From positions 1 to 64,000 of the forward strand of contig NZ_JBHTBQ010000039.1 in NCBI RefSeq assembly GCF_042664895.1: a DNA stretch of 64,000 nt, written 5' to 3'. The DNA comes from Iodobacter arcticus. Lineage in GTDB: Bacteria; Pseudomonadota; Gammaproteobacteria; Burkholderiales; Chitinibacteraceae. How positions within the stretch are numbered: position 1 is the stretch's first letter; every line of letters starts with the position of its first letter. Both the position numbers and the translations under genes were made by a program. The notes below the pieces were generated by a model that saw only the letters and a program-made list of their open reading frames with translations, did not search any database and was not told the origin of the DNA. This document shows positions 32,998-42,421 of the stretch, in pieces.

Positions 32998-33156
32998 TCA
33001 TTTTAGGGATTATTGACGCTTGATTCGCAATTGCGCTGGGCCAGAAAATGGCTAGACACAAGGCATGCGACGAAGGTAATGACAAGTTATTACCAAGTAA
33101 CATAACGCAGTCTAAAAATATTGCAGAGTATTAATCAATATAATTTAAATTCACAT

Positions 33157-33205
33157 AAAAAATGGCCACTGATCAACATATATATTGTTAATCAGCGGCC
33201 GTTTT
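33157..33205 (-). terminator. Intrinsic terminator of the DUF748 gene
   Basis: On the minus strand AAAACGGCCGCTGATTAACA pairs with TGTTGATCAGTGGCCATTTT (with G-U pairs) across a short AU loop, ending in a T6 run. It lies 18 bp after the DUF748 stop codon. Confidence 0.8.
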
Positions 33206-33222
33206 AGCAGATCAGTGTTACT

Positions 33223-36200
33223 TTATTTCAAATCAAACTTCACTCGTGACTTGTTATCTTCATTGCTGTTTATCTTGGATTTCACTAAGAAAATACGCGT
33301 TTCATCTACACCAGCAGCCAACAGTGCTGATTTAACCAGCAAAGCTCGCCGTAAGCCCAGAGCATATAAATCATCATTTTTTACTACTGTATGCTCAAAG
33401 ATCAGTTTTTCCATTTCTGCTACAGTCAGTGTTTTATCCATGCCAATTAAATTGGTCGGCTTAGTAAATTTTTCAGTTTTATATACTTTCTCTAGCAAGC
33501 TTGGGTACTCATCCTGACTAATCACCAGCTCATGCTCATCCTGACTTAAGCTATCTGCCACATTCGCCATTTTTAATAAGCGAATTTTTCTTTGCAAGCT
33601 CTTTTTCTTTAAACCTTGCCCATCCACAGATAGGCTTAATACGCTTTGCACATCCAGCTTTAATGCAGGGCGATCTGCAAGTATTTCAGCCAGCTGCTGA
33701 ATGCTCTTTATTGCCTTATCATCTATTTTTTCGCTGCCAGCAATAAAATCAACATGTGACAATACAGCCCCTTCATGGCCCAATGAGCTTGCTAGGGCAT
33801 CAAAAGGAGAGGTCACCACTTTTTCTAAAACATTGCCAATCACCTGCCAGATAATACCTGACACGCTAAATTGGGGATCATCTAATGAACCTTCAACCGG
33901 TAAATTAAGATTAACCTGGCCTCGCCTATCCGTTAACAAAGCCAGTGCTAATTTAACGGGTAATGTTGTAGCGTCTTTGCCCTCTGTTCTTTCTTCACTT
34001 AAATTAAGCTGATCTAAAAATATTTTATTACTTGCGATTAATTTACTACCTTCAATTTTATAAGCAATATCCATCGACATCTTACCCTTCTCAATCCCAT
34101 AGCCTGCATACTTAGTAGAGTAAGTCGAAGCCGAGGTTAAATCATAGTTTTTAACTCCCCCTTTTAAATCAAGGAATATTTTCTTTGATAAGGGATTCAA
34201 TTCACCACTAACTTTAACCGGGGCAGTTTTATCTACAAACCCCTGTAAATCAAGCTGGGCACGCGCATTTTCCGCACTAGACAAGCCCGCAATAGTCCCG
34301 GTCATCTTCGTTAAATTGGCAGTGAAATTAGGCTTAATAAAAAAGTCGCTGTAGCGGATATCACCGTTATTCAATACAATTTTTTTAATCTGAACAGGCG
34401 GCAAGCCTTGCTCAGCCACCGGCACCGCCGTTACAGCACTTGCCGTATTGGCATTGACCACAGAAACCTGCTTGCCATCTTGCACCAGAATATCTTGTAA
34501 ATTAAGTCTGCCCGTTGGCGATAAAATCAAACGTGAAAAGAATCTATCTAATGCTATTTCAGCAATATCAACACGTAGTGGTAGTAAAGCAACATCAACG
34601 CCTTTAAAATCTAAACGATTCCACTTTAAAAAAGCAGTAGATGTCTGCTTATCAATCGCATAGAAATGATCCACGCTAAAAGCGCCACGATAGCGGCCAT
34701 TTAAATCTGGCTTGCTTACAACTTGCAAATTTCCTTTTGCATTTAAAAAACCTCTGGCAAGAGAAATATTTAAATACTTAGTAAAATAGGGTTGTAAAAA
34801 TGCGGCATTCACTTTGCGTAAATCCAGCGCAATTTGTGCTGAAAAAGGCATCGGCACGATATCCCCACTGATATCAATCAAGCCGCTATCGGCCCAGTGC
34901 GCACTCAATTTTAATTTACCTTTACTTCCCTCTGCGGTATCTAGCTGATCAAAAACTAAAGAGATATCTCTTATCGGAATAGAAGGCGCTTTGGCAAGGC
35001 GTTTATCTGATAAATCAAGCTGCCATTCACTCATATCCACTTTCGCAACTTGCACACGCCAAGCCTTGGAAGCAGGCGCGGCGTCACGATTGGGAATCAG
35101 CGCCGAAAAATTAAACTGCCCATTTTCCAGCCATTGCGCACCAAGTTGGCCACCTTGGCTTTCAACTGCTGCCGCTGTAATTAATTGCTGTTTTGAATCT
35201 AGTTCAAGCGCTTTAATGGCAAACTGCTCTGCCCTTAATAAGGATTTTTTCTCTTTAGGTAAATGCAAAGAAAACTGTTGTAATTTTATATCGGTATCTT
35301 TTAAAGAGTAGGCAAGTGGCTCACTAGAAAAATGAACCGTGCTTGATAAATCAAGCTGACCACTATCCACAATGCCATTAAAATAAGGAGAGATAAATGG
35401 CATATACTGCTTTAGCTCTAAAGCCGTCAGGTTTATTTTGCCATCTAAAACAAAAGGCTGAGGCGATACTTTTAAATCAGCTGTAAATAGCTCTCCCTGC
35501 GCTGTTTTTGCAGAAAATAAAACAGGAATCGTTTTATCTTTTTGATTTGAATAAGCGGCCACATCCGCTTTAATATCATCAAACTGAAAATTTTCATATG
35601 CAACACTGCTATTAACAATTTTAATATTTTTAATATCTATAATACTTTTATTTGTTTTTTTAGAACGATCAACCACTGCAACAGGCTGTTGTTTAAAAGC
35701 TTGTAGCCAATTTAATTCACCACGATCATTTTTGCTTATAGTGGTATCAAGGCCATCTACTTTGATATCGCTCAAACGATAAATTTGTGCAAGCGGCTCG
35801 ATATTTTTCAATGATACGGAAAGCTGATTTACTTTAATAAATGGCTTATCTTTCAGCTCTACATTAAACTGCTCTAATTGCAAAGGCCCACTAACCAGTA
35901 GCCTTGTTCTATCTTTTTCAAGATGAAATTGCAAACTAAGCTGTCCTGACAAATAAGCAGATAATAGCTTTAATTCATTAGGCAGCTTTATATACTGCGT
36001 ATATTGCGGTATATTTAATTTTTGCAAGTTAAAAGTTAATCGTGTATCTAAGCTATTAGAAAACGGTTTACTTTCACCATCAATTTTAAATACTGTTCCA
36101 TTTAATTTACCAGAAACACGGGGCTGAATGTACTCATTTACTCTGTGGGACAAGGTAGAAACAAAAGGCAACGCCAGCTCTAAATTTGTTAATTTTTGCT

Positions 36201-36690
36201 GAGTATGCAGCACTTGATCATTAAAAATAATTGTGCCATTAATTATTTTAATATTATTAAGTGAAAAATTAACAGTTTGTTTTTTATCATTATTATTTGC
36301 AAACAACTCAATTAAATCTGAAAAGTTATACTTTGATTCATCTAATCTGATAATGTCTATTTGAGGCTGAGTCAGTGTGATCTCTTTGATAATAGGCGCC
36401 ATTTTCCATAAAGAAGCCCATTCAATATCAAGCACCAGCGATTGAAACCGTGCAAATGGCACAGACTCCTTGCTGATACTTACACCATGCAAGGTCGCCT
36501 TAAGAATAAATGGATTAAACGTAACTTCTTCAATACTCACCGTGCGATGCAAGGTTTTAGAAAGCACGGCTTCCAACCTCGGCTCAGCCCATCGGGGTAA
36601 GAGCAAGCCTCCCACTAATCCAAGCAGCGACAAAAACAAGCCAAAGAACAGCAGCCAGCGTTTAAATTTCAGGCCGATTTTGCGTTCCAT
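33223..36690 (-). CDS. DUF748 (AsmA-like) large envelope protein
   Basis: A 1155-residue inner-membrane-anchored protein of the DUF748 family. One N-terminal membrane helix (WLLFFGLFLSLLGLVGGLLL), then the family start RWAEPRLEAVLSKTLHRTVSIEEVTFNPFILKATLHGVSI. A very long beta-rich periplasmic part with AsmA-like repeats follows (e.g. VSGELNPLSKKIFLDLKGGVKNYDLTSASTYSTKYAGYGIEKGKMSMDIAYKIEGSKL near 850). The C-terminal ~150 residues resemble an OmpA-like module (IAGSEKIDDKAIKSIQQLAEILADRPALKLDV). Relatives may bridge membranes in lipid transport; that is inference from the AsmA superfamily. Single gene with its own terminator. Confidence 0.88.
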   Translation of the reverse strand: MERKIGLKFKRWLLFFGLFLSLLGLVGGLLLPRWAEPRLEAVLSKTLHRTVSIEEVTFNPFILKATLHGVSISKESVPFARFQSLVLDIEWASLWKMAPIIKEITLTQPQIDIIRLDESKYNFSDLIELFANNNDKKQTVNFSLNNIKIINGTIIFNDQVLHTQQKLTNLELALPFVSTLSHRVNEYIQPRVSGKLNGTVFKIDGESKPFSNSLDTRLTFNLQKLNIPQYTQYIKLPNELKLLSAYLSGQLSLQFHLEKDRTRLLVSGPLQLEQFNVELKDKPFIKVNQLSVSLKNIEPLAQIYRLSDIKVDGLDTTISKNDRGELNWLQAFKQQPVAVVDRSKKTNKSIIDIKNIKIVNSSVAYENFQFDDIKADVAAYSNQKDKTIPVLFSAKTAQGELFTADLKVSPQPFVLDGKINLTALELKQYMPFISPYFNGIVDSGQLDLSSTVHFSSEPLAYSLKDTDIKLQQFSLHLPKEKKSLLRAEQFAIKALELDSKQQLITAAAVESQGGQLGAQWLENGQFNFSALIPNRDAAPASKAWRVQVAKVDMSEWQLDLSDKRLAKAPSIPIRDISLVFDQLDTAEGSKGKLKLSAHWADSGLIDISGDIVPMPFSAQIALDLRKVNAAFLQPYFTKYLNISLARGFLNAKGNLQVVSKPDLNGRYRGAFSVDHFYAIDKQTSTAFLKWNRLDFKGVDVALLPLRVDIAEIALDRFFSRLILSPTGRLNLQDILVQDGKQVSVVNANTASAVTAVPVAEQGLPPVQIKKIVLNNGDIRYSDFFIKPNFTANLTKMTGTIAGLSSAENARAQLDLQGFVDKTAPVKVSGELNPLSKKIFLDLKGGVKNYDLTSASTYSTKYAGYGIEKGKMSMDIAYKIEGSKLIASNKIFLDQLNLSEERTEGKDATTLPVKLALALLTDRRGQVNLNLPVEGSLDDPQFSVSGIIWQVIGNVLEKVVTSPFDALASSLGHEGAVLSHVDFIAGSEKIDDKAIKSIQQLAEILADRPALKLDVQSVLSLSVDGQGLKKKSLQRKIRLLKMANVADSLSQDEHELVISQDEYPSLLEKVYKTEKFTKPTNLIGMDKTLTVAEMEKLIFEHTVVKNDDLYALGLRRALLVKSALLAAGVDETRIFLVKSKINSNEDNKSRVKFDLK

Positions 36691-37064
36691 AAATTAAATA
36701 CTCAGTTTTTCAGTAAGAAGTAAGCATTTTAAGCCGAGTCACCACAAGCTGACTATTGAGGTGTGAGCTTAATCCACAATAAATGAAATAATCCCAAAAT
36801 ACAAAACCGAGCATACAAGCCAAACTCATTTAGGCTGCCACGCATAAAATGATGTAAGCATATTTTTTGCCTTTATTTTTAAGGGCTAAGACACGAAAGT
36901 TTGGCTAAAACGATGTCGAACGCAGGCATTCTGTTTGCGCTTTACTCGCTCCGCTTTTCGGGTGAAATCAATGTCAGGCAAAATAATCCGCAAAAAACAA
37001 GGTAAAAAGCTTAGAATTAACGGGTATTTAAACCGGCAGCAAACCTTAATACTGGATTCCTAAA
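36691..37064. other. Gene-free divergent spacer
   Basis: 374 bp between the DUF748 gene and the STAS-like gene. I see no repeat family, RNA gene or clear promoter motif; it should hold the promoters of both genes. Confidence 0.6.
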
Positions 37065-38186
37065 GTGGCTTTTTCATTTATTCGCAAAAAACTCACCCCT
37101 GATGCACCCGCTCATATTCCCTTAGTTGAAGTGAATGAAAAACCCACGGCTGCTCAACAAGAACCTGACTTTGATCTTGCGCAGCTTAATATTGAGGTGG
37201 TAGATAATAAGTCGCAGCTTACCCCCGCTCAAGAAGAAGCCGCAATGCTGCATAGCAGTGGTCAAAGTAAAGCGGCCATGGCTTTTCTACTTATAGAAAT
37301 TAAGCAAATTACCGGATTGCGCCAAACAGAAACATGGTTAATGTTGTTTGAATTATTACAACAACATAATAATAAACCCCTGTTTGATGAAATAGGCCTG
37401 ATGTTTGTTTTAGAATTTGAAAAAACGCCGCCTATTTGGCGTGATGCAATACAAAAAACAAGCAGCGAGCATTCAAATTACTATGTTTTTCCCGCTATCT
37501 TAAATAGCCAGAATATCGATAAGGAAATTAAAGCATGTCAGGCGGCTTCGCAGGGCTGCAACAAATTACGCATGGATTTGGCGAAGATCTCGCAAATCGA
37601 CACCATTGCCGCAGCAGAGTTATTGGTGGCCTGGCAGCGCTTTAGCAAAAGTATACAACTACAGCTTTTGGGCAATACAGAAGTGGAGGCTTTGCTTAGA
37701 AAGCGGATTCAAACTGGTCGCGCTATTCCTGCCGAAGCACCGCTCTGGCTATTATTGATTGAATTACAGCAGATGCAAGGCCTGCAAGACGAGTTTGAAA
37801 ACCTAGCGGTTGACTATGCAATTACCTTTGAGGTGTCTCCCCCTTCCTGGATAGAGACCAGCGCTGCCGTTTATGCCCCCGTAGAAGAAGCCAGTTTTAT
37901 ACCGCACAGCCCAACAGATCGTTTATTGATCGAAGGCGATCTGCTCAATAACAAGCCAGAGCAATTGGCCATCATCCGAGATTTTGTACGCCAACATACT
38001 TTTCCTGTGCTCGATTTTACAGCAGTGACACGGGTTGATTTTGATTCAGCAGGACAGCTACTCGGTTTATGCATGCAATACCCGCAGCAAATTACCTTTT
38101 GTAATGTAAACGCCTTGGTTCTCGCCTTACTTCGTATTATGGGGCTGACCGAGTTGCTGATTTTGTCCCAGTCATCGCAAAAATAA
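37065..38186 (+). CDS. Protein with duplicated helical + STAS-like modules
   Basis: A 373-residue cytosolic protein, starting at GTG 37065 (AFSFIRKKL). After a linker the sequence contains a helical unit, TWLMLFELLQQHNNKPLFDEIGLMF and FEKTPPIW, followed by a STAS-like segment (LRMDLAKISQIDTIAAAELLVAWQRF). It then repeats the order with LWLLLIELQQMQGLQDEFENLAVDYAITFEVSPPSW and a second STAS-like segment (LIEGDLLNNKPEQ...FPVLDFTAVTRVDFDSAGQLLGLCMQY). STAS proteins act as phosphorylation-controlled antagonists in partner-switching or as scaffolds; no serine in a clear phosphosite is visible. It lies 63 bp upstream of hslV; function unknown. Confidence 0.7.
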   Translation: MAFSFIRKKLTPDAPAHIPLVEVNEKPTAAQQEPDFDLAQLNIEVVDNKSQLTPAQEEAAMLHSSGQSKAAMAFLLIEIKQITGLRQTETWLMLFELLQQHNNKPLFDEIGLMFVLEFEKTPPIWRDAIQKTSSEHSNYYVFPAILNSQNIDKEIKACQAASQGCNKLRMDLAKISQIDTIAAAELLVAWQRFSKSIQLQLLGNTEVEALLRKRIQTGRAIPAEAPLWLLLIELQQMQGLQDEFENLAVDYAITFEVSPPSWIETSAAVYAPVEEASFIPHSPTDRLLIEGDLLNNKPEQLAIIRDFVRQHTFPVLDFTAVTRVDFDSAGQLLGLCMQYPQQITFCNVNALVLALLRIMGLTELLILSQSSQK

Positions 38187-38249
38187 ACCCTTGTATTTTG
38201 CCGCCCCAGCCGCCACCTCTGCCTTATATAAATTGGAAGGATGCTAAAG

Positions 38250-38783
38250 ATGGAACAATTTGACGGCACAACGATCGTTTCTGTTCGCCGGGGTGATCTG
38301 GTCGCGGTAGGCGGCGATGGTCAGGTAACCTTAGGCAATGTTGTTATCAAGGGCACAGCACGCAAAGTGCGTAAGCTCTATAACGATAAAGTCATCGTTG
38401 GTTTTGCCGGAGGCACTGCGGATGCTTTTACCCTGTTCGAGCGCTTTGAAACCAAGCTGGAAAAACATCAGGGCCACTTGACCCGTGCGGCCGTAGAGCT
38501 GGCTAAAGATTGGCGCACCGATCGCATGTTGCGCCGCTTAGAAGCCATGCTGATTGTGGCCGATAAAACCGCCACGCTGATTATTACAGGCAATGGTGAT
38601 GTATTAGAGCCAGAGCATGGCATTGCTGCGATTGGTTCGGGTGGCGCATTTGCGCAATCTGCCGCCCGTGCCCTGCTGGAAAACACTGATTTAGCCCCCG
38701 AAGTGGTGGTTAAAAAAGCATTAGAAATCGCCGGAGATATTTGCATCTATACCAATCAAAACCATACGATTGAAACAATGTAA
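38250..38783 (+). CDS. hslV: HslV (ClpQ) peptidase of the HslUV protease
   Basis: A 177-residue N-terminal-threonine peptidase, processed after MEQFDG to expose the catalytic Thr of TTIVSVRR. Strong identity to E. coli HslV throughout: DGQVTLGNVVIKGTARKVRKLY, GFAGGTADAFTLFERFE, HQGHLTRAAVELAKDWRTDRMLRRLEA, ITGNGDV, AIGSGGAFAQSAARAL, AGDICIYTNQNHTIE. Start 38250 is chosen because GGAAGG (38235-38240) has 9-nt spacing to it but none to the ATG at 38241. hslU does not follow; instead there is a terminator and then an unrelated receiver protein. Confidence 0.97.
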   Translation: MEQFDGTTIVSVRRGDLVAVGGDGQVTLGNVVIKGTARKVRKLYNDKVIVGFAGGTADAFTLFERFETKLEKHQGHLTRAAVELAKDWRTDRMLRRLEAMLIVADKTATLIITGNGDVLEPEHGIAAIGSGGAFAQSAARALLENTDLAPEVVVKKALEIAGDICIYTNQNHTIETM

Positions 38784-38830
38784 ACGGCATCGCCTGCCCT
38801 TATTCAAATCTAGGCTGGCAAAAAAACCCG

Positions 38831-38860
38831 CGCCCAATTCAGCCAATGAATTGGGCGTTT
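38831..38860 (+). terminator. Intrinsic terminator after hslV
   Basis: CGCCCAATTC, loop AGCCAAT, GAATTGGGCG then TTTT: a perfect 10-bp stem 48 bp after the hslV stop. It shows that hslV is not cotranscribed with a downstream gene. Confidence 0.88.
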
Positions 38861-39018
38861 TGCATGTTTATCTTCAGCCAGCTGAAATTCAACCGTGATC
38901 TGGCATACTTTTTCTCTGCAAAATAGCGAGCAGTCCCTTTAACCTTTTACTTATTTTATCTAACATATTTTCTGCAGACATCTATAAAGGAATGTGATTA
39001 TTAGGTGAATATAAAATC

Positions 39019-39834
39019 ATGGCTAAACACTTTTCGATTGGTGAGCTACGTCTTATTTTGGTAGAGCCCTCTGCGGCACAAAATAAACTGATTACCGCAA
39101 AGCTGAGGCTGCTTGGCATTATTGATATCCTTTCTTTTGAGCAAGGCTCCCAAGCACTCGCCTCCTTAAAAGTAGATAACAGCCCCAATTTAATCCTCAG
39201 CGCCCTCTACCTAAAAGACATGACGGGCATTGAGCTACTTACCCAGCTGCGCAATCATCCCGATACTCAGGATATTGCTTTTGTGCTGATTTCTAGCGAA
39301 ACCCAGCCGGAAATTTTAGAGCCATTACGTCAGCTTGGCACATGCGCCATTATTCCTAAGCCATTTACTTCAGAAAACCTCGATCACGCCCTCTGCGTTT
39401 CGCTGGATTATCTGTCTGAAGATTTAACGCTGGATCAGGACGATTTAGATTTGGATATGCTGAGAGTATTGCTGGTTGATGATTCTAAAGCCGCGCGTAA
39501 TTACATGCGTAAAGTGCTGGAAAACCTAGGCGTGCGTAATATTAAAGAAGCTGCAAATGGCCATGAAGGCGTGCAGCTTTTAGAAGAATGCGTTTTTGAT
39601 CTTTTAATCACCGATTACAATATGCCGGAAATGGATGGCAAAGAATTAATTGAATTTGTACGTAACAACAGCTGGCAAAGCAATATTCCCATATTAATGG
39701 TTTCATCCGAAAGCGATGGTGGCCGGCTTGCGGCTGTCAGTAAAGCGGGTGTTTCCGGCATTTGCGACAAGCCTTTCGAGCCTTCGGTGGTACGTGGCCT
39801 GCTGGAAAAAATCCTGCGTGAGCATCAGCCTTAA
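39019..39834 (+). CDS. Double-receiver response-regulator protein
   Basis: A 271-residue CheY-like protein with two REC domains. REC1 (~10-130) appears unable to be phosphorylated in the usual way: the acidic pocket is VEPSAA and the phospho-acceptor position reads LILSALYLKDMTG (Ala where Asp is expected), though ISSE and PKPF remain. REC2 (~148-268) is intact: LLVDDSKAARN, LLITDYNMPEMDG (acceptor Asp), MVSSES, CDKPF. No output domain. Such pseudo-receiver/receiver pairs often link chemotaxis- or c-di-GMP-type pathways; no kinase gene is adjacent. Confidence 0.88.
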   Translation: MAKHFSIGELRLILVEPSAAQNKLITAKLRLLGIIDILSFEQGSQALASLKVDNSPNLILSALYLKDMTGIELLTQLRNHPDTQDIAFVLISSETQPEILEPLRQLGTCAIIPKPFTSENLDHALCVSLDYLSEDLTLDQDDLDLDMLRVLLVDDSKAARNYMRKVLENLGVRNIKEAANGHEGVQLLEECVFDLLITDYNMPEMDGKELIEFVRNNSWQSNIPILMVSSESDGGRLAAVSKAGVSGICDKPFEPSVVRGLLEKILREHQP

Positions 39835-39997
39835 TTGGCCGATATCTTACTTAAAATCGCTATAAACGCTGTATTAAGCATGTAATCATCAGGATATAGC
39901 TGCCTCTGCCCACGTTTTTTCAACTATTTAAGTATCCTTTACGCCATATACAGCCAAGCAGGTGGAGCTTAATCCTGCTTGCCGCTAGAATGTCGCC

Positions 39998-40963
39998 ATG
40001 TTGCATACACTTACACTTCTGCGTCAGCTTAATGCTGATGAATTTACCTCAGGCGAAGCCATTGCCAAGCTGCTGGGTATTTCCAGATCCGCTGTTTCTG
40101 GCGCGCTTAATCGCAGCAGCGATTATGGCATCGAGCTGGAGCGCCGCCATGGCGTTGGTTATAAGCTTGCTCAGCCAGTGGAATGGCTGGATCAAACGAT
40201 CATCAAGCAGCACCTTAAGCCCAATACACCTTTTTGCCTGCAATTAGTCGATGAAATTGACTCAACCAACCGCAGCCTGAGGCAAGAATGTGCCGTGCAC
40301 GGAACAGTACTTGCCGCCGAATGGCAAACCGCCGGAAAAGGCCGCTTAGGGCGGCAGTGGATAGGCAGCTTGGGCGGCAGCCTTTTATTTTCTGTGGTTT
40401 GGCGTTTTAGTGGTGGAATGACTCGCCTAGCAGGCTTAAGCCTTGCTCTTGGGATTGCGCTTACACGCGCACTCGAAAAAAAAGGCTACCAAGGCACCGG
40501 GCTAAAATGGCCTAACGATGTGCTTTGCCCTAAAGGAAAGCTAGCCGGTATTTTAATTGAGCTATCTGGCGATGCCTTAGGGCCTGTGGATGCCGTGATT
40601 GGCATTGGCTTAAACCTGCGCCTCTCTCCCGAGGAGCGCATCCACGCCGATCATGCAGCAGACTTAAGCGATTGCTCAGGCCCTTCGCCAGAGCGCAATG
40701 CACTGCTGGCAGCCATCCTAAATGAGCTAGCCGATATTCTGCCCCGCTTTGATCAAGATGGCTTTGCCCCGCTGCGCACCGAATGGGAAGCGCGGCATCT
40801 TTGGCAGGGCGAACAAGCTAAGCTCATCTCCGCTGATGGCAAAGAAAGCCGTGGACGCATCATTGGCGTGGCCGAGGATGGCGCATTAAGGCTGGCAGGA
40901 GAAGATGGCTTAAAAGTGGCTTATGCGGGCGATGTTAGCTTACGCAAGGTGAATGCAAAATGA
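39998..40963 (+). CDS. birA: Biotin-[acetyl-CoA carboxylase] ligase / biotin operon repressor
   Basis: A 321-residue bifunctional BirA. N-terminal winged helix (ADEFTSGEAIAKLLGISRSAVSGALNRSSDYGIELERRHGVGYKL); central catalytic domain with VDEIDSTNRSL, the biotinyl-AMP loop KGRLGRQWIGSLGGSLLFS (R-G-R-G-R-x-W variant), LKWPNDVLCPKGKLAGILIE; C-terminal SH3-like cap. It ligates biotin to the carboxylase BCCP. The presence of the HTH implies a regulatory role too. First gene of a three-gene operon; its stop overlaps the coaX start by 4 bp (ATGA). Confidence 0.95.
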   Translation: MLHTLTLLRQLNADEFTSGEAIAKLLGISRSAVSGALNRSSDYGIELERRHGVGYKLAQPVEWLDQTIIKQHLKPNTPFCLQLVDEIDSTNRSLRQECAVHGTVLAAEWQTAGKGRLGRQWIGSLGGSLLFSVVWRFSGGMTRLAGLSLALGIALTRALEKKGYQGTGLKWPNDVLCPKGKLAGILIELSGDALGPVDAVIGIGLNLRLSPEERIHADHAADLSDCSGPSPERNALLAAILNELADILPRFDQDGFAPLRTEWEARHLWQGEQAKLISADGKESRGRIIGVAEDGALRLAGEDGLKVAYAGDVSLRKVNAK

Positions 40964-41700
40964 AAATACTCTTAATTGATCTGGGCAATACACGGATTAA
41001 ATGGGCCTATCGTGAAGGTGAAACCTTATCCACGGAAGGCTTCATCCTCAACACAGATTTTAATCAGCTGCTACTACAGCTAAGCGCCCTGCCCCAACCA
41101 GAAGTCATCCACGGCTGCACAGTAGGTGCGCCAAACCTAGCCAGCCAGCTCGATGCTTTTTGCCAAACGCAATGGCAACGCACTATTCAATGGCTGCAAG
41201 TCAGCCGAGAAGCACTGGGTATTCAGAATGGCTATCGCTATTTAGAGCAGCAGGGGCCGGATCGTTGGGCGGCCGTTTTAGGTGCGCGTAGCTTATTTCC
41301 TGATAAAGCACTACTGATCGCTAGCGCAGGCACGGCGCTGACCGTTGATGCGCTGACCGAAGATAATGAATTTTTAGGCGGGATGATTCTGCCAGGGTTA
41401 CGCCTGATGAAATCAGCGCTAGCAGACCAAACAGAGCGCTTAACGATCAGCGATGGTGCTTTTCATGACTTTCCACGCTGCACCACCGATGCGATTCAAA
41501 CCGGCTGCTTAAGCGCTTTAGCGGGCAGCATTATGGCCATGCACGCCCGGCTGGCTTTGCGCGGAGACACGCCGCTTTGTATTTTATCCGGCGGAGACGC
41601 CGCAGCTATTGCGCCGCTTTTAAGCGCTTATCACCCCATCATTGCCGAGCAGCTGGTGCTGCACGGCCTTGCCGCCCTTGCCCGGAATAACGCTTCATGA
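40960..41700 (+). CDS. coaX: Type III pantothenate kinase
   Basis: A 246-residue CoaX that phosphorylates pantothenate, the first step of CoA synthesis. ASKHA-fold motifs: LLIDLGNTRIKWA (phosphate 1), GPDRWAAVLGAR (pantothenate site), LIASAGTALTVDAL (phosphate 2 region), LGGMILPGLRLMKSAL, and CILSGGDAAAI near the end. ATGA overlaps on both sides tie it to birA and the SPOR gene, an arrangement common in betaproteobacteria. Confidence 0.96.
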   Translation: MKILLIDLGNTRIKWAYREGETLSTEGFILNTDFNQLLLQLSALPQPEVIHGCTVGAPNLASQLDAFCQTQWQRTIQWLQVSREALGIQNGYRYLEQQGPDRWAAVLGARSLFPDKALLIASAGTALTVDALTEDNEFLGGMILPGLRLMKSALADQTERLTISDGAFHDFPRCTTDAIQTGCLSALAGSIMAMHARLALRGDTPLCILSGGDAAAIAPLLSAYHPIIAEQLVLHGLAALARNNAS

Positions 41701-42401
41701 AATGGTTTTGTGCTCTATTGCTTGCTGTTAATTTGCTCCTTTGGAGCTATACCCCTGCGCCTTCCGCAGCCCCTCGTGTAAGCAGCGAAATTAATGCAGA
41801 TAAAGTAAAGCTAATCGCCAGCCTGCCTGTACAGATCGTCAATCGACCTATGCCCGTCATGGCCAGCGAAGTAGAAGTCGCCCCGCCCACACCAAGCCCC
41901 ACACCAAAGCCTACTCCGACACCCACGCCCGCCCCCAAAGTTGAGCTGGCAACCGCATGTATGCGCTGGAGCGGCATAGGCCAAGAGCAAACGGATTCCA
42001 TGCGAGCGCGCCTTAAAACACTAGGCATTAGCAATACAGAAGCAGGCGTCAGCGGCAAAGTATGGGTTTATGTTCCACCACAAACAGATATTGAGCTAGC
42101 CAAGAAAAAAGCACAGCAACTGAGCGATCAAGGTGTGCAGGATTACTATGTGATCAATAATGGCGGCCGCTGGCAAAACGCCATTTCCCTCGGCATATTC
42201 AGTAGCAGAGAAGGCGCAGAGCGACGCTTAAACGAGCTAAAAAATCAGGGCGTGAAATCAGCCGTAGTGAGAGAGCGTGACGATAGCCCCTCTCATATGA
42301 CTTTTACACTGCGTAAAGTATCAGCGGATCAGCAGCAAAAACTGGAAAAAATAAATGGCCAGCTTAAAGGGGCGCAGCTTCAGGTAAGCAGCTGCTCTTA
42401 G
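41697..42401 (+). CDS. SPOR-domain protein
   Basis: A 234-residue membrane-anchored protein: N-terminal hydrophobic helix (CALLLAVNLLLWSYTP), then a proline/threonine-rich linker made of TP-x-P repeats (PTPSPTPKPTPTPTPAP), and a C-terminal SPOR domain (~150-230) that binds denuded septal peptidoglycan: KVWVYVPPQTDIELAKKKAQQL, GIFSSREGAERRLNELKNQGVKSAVV. Third gene of the birA-coaX operon. Probably a cell-division or envelope factor. Confidence 0.88.
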   Translation: MKWFCALLLAVNLLLWSYTPAPSAAPRVSSEINADKVKLIASLPVQIVNRPMPVMASEVEVAPPTPSPTPKPTPTPTPAPKVELATACMRWSGIGQEQTDSMRARLKTLGISNTEAGVSGKVWVYVPPQTDIELAKKKAQQLSDQGVQDYYVINNGGRWQNAISLGIFSSREGAERRLNELKNQGVKSAVVRERDDSPSHMTFTLRKVSADQQQKLEKINGQLKGAQLQVSSCS

Positions 42402-42421
42402 CCATCGCTCAATTTTGATTG

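Noticed and set aside
38241..38249. Upstream ATG for hslV at 38241
   Set aside because: The ribosome-binding sequence GGAAGG ends immediately before it, leaving no spacing; the ATG at 38250 is correctly placed.
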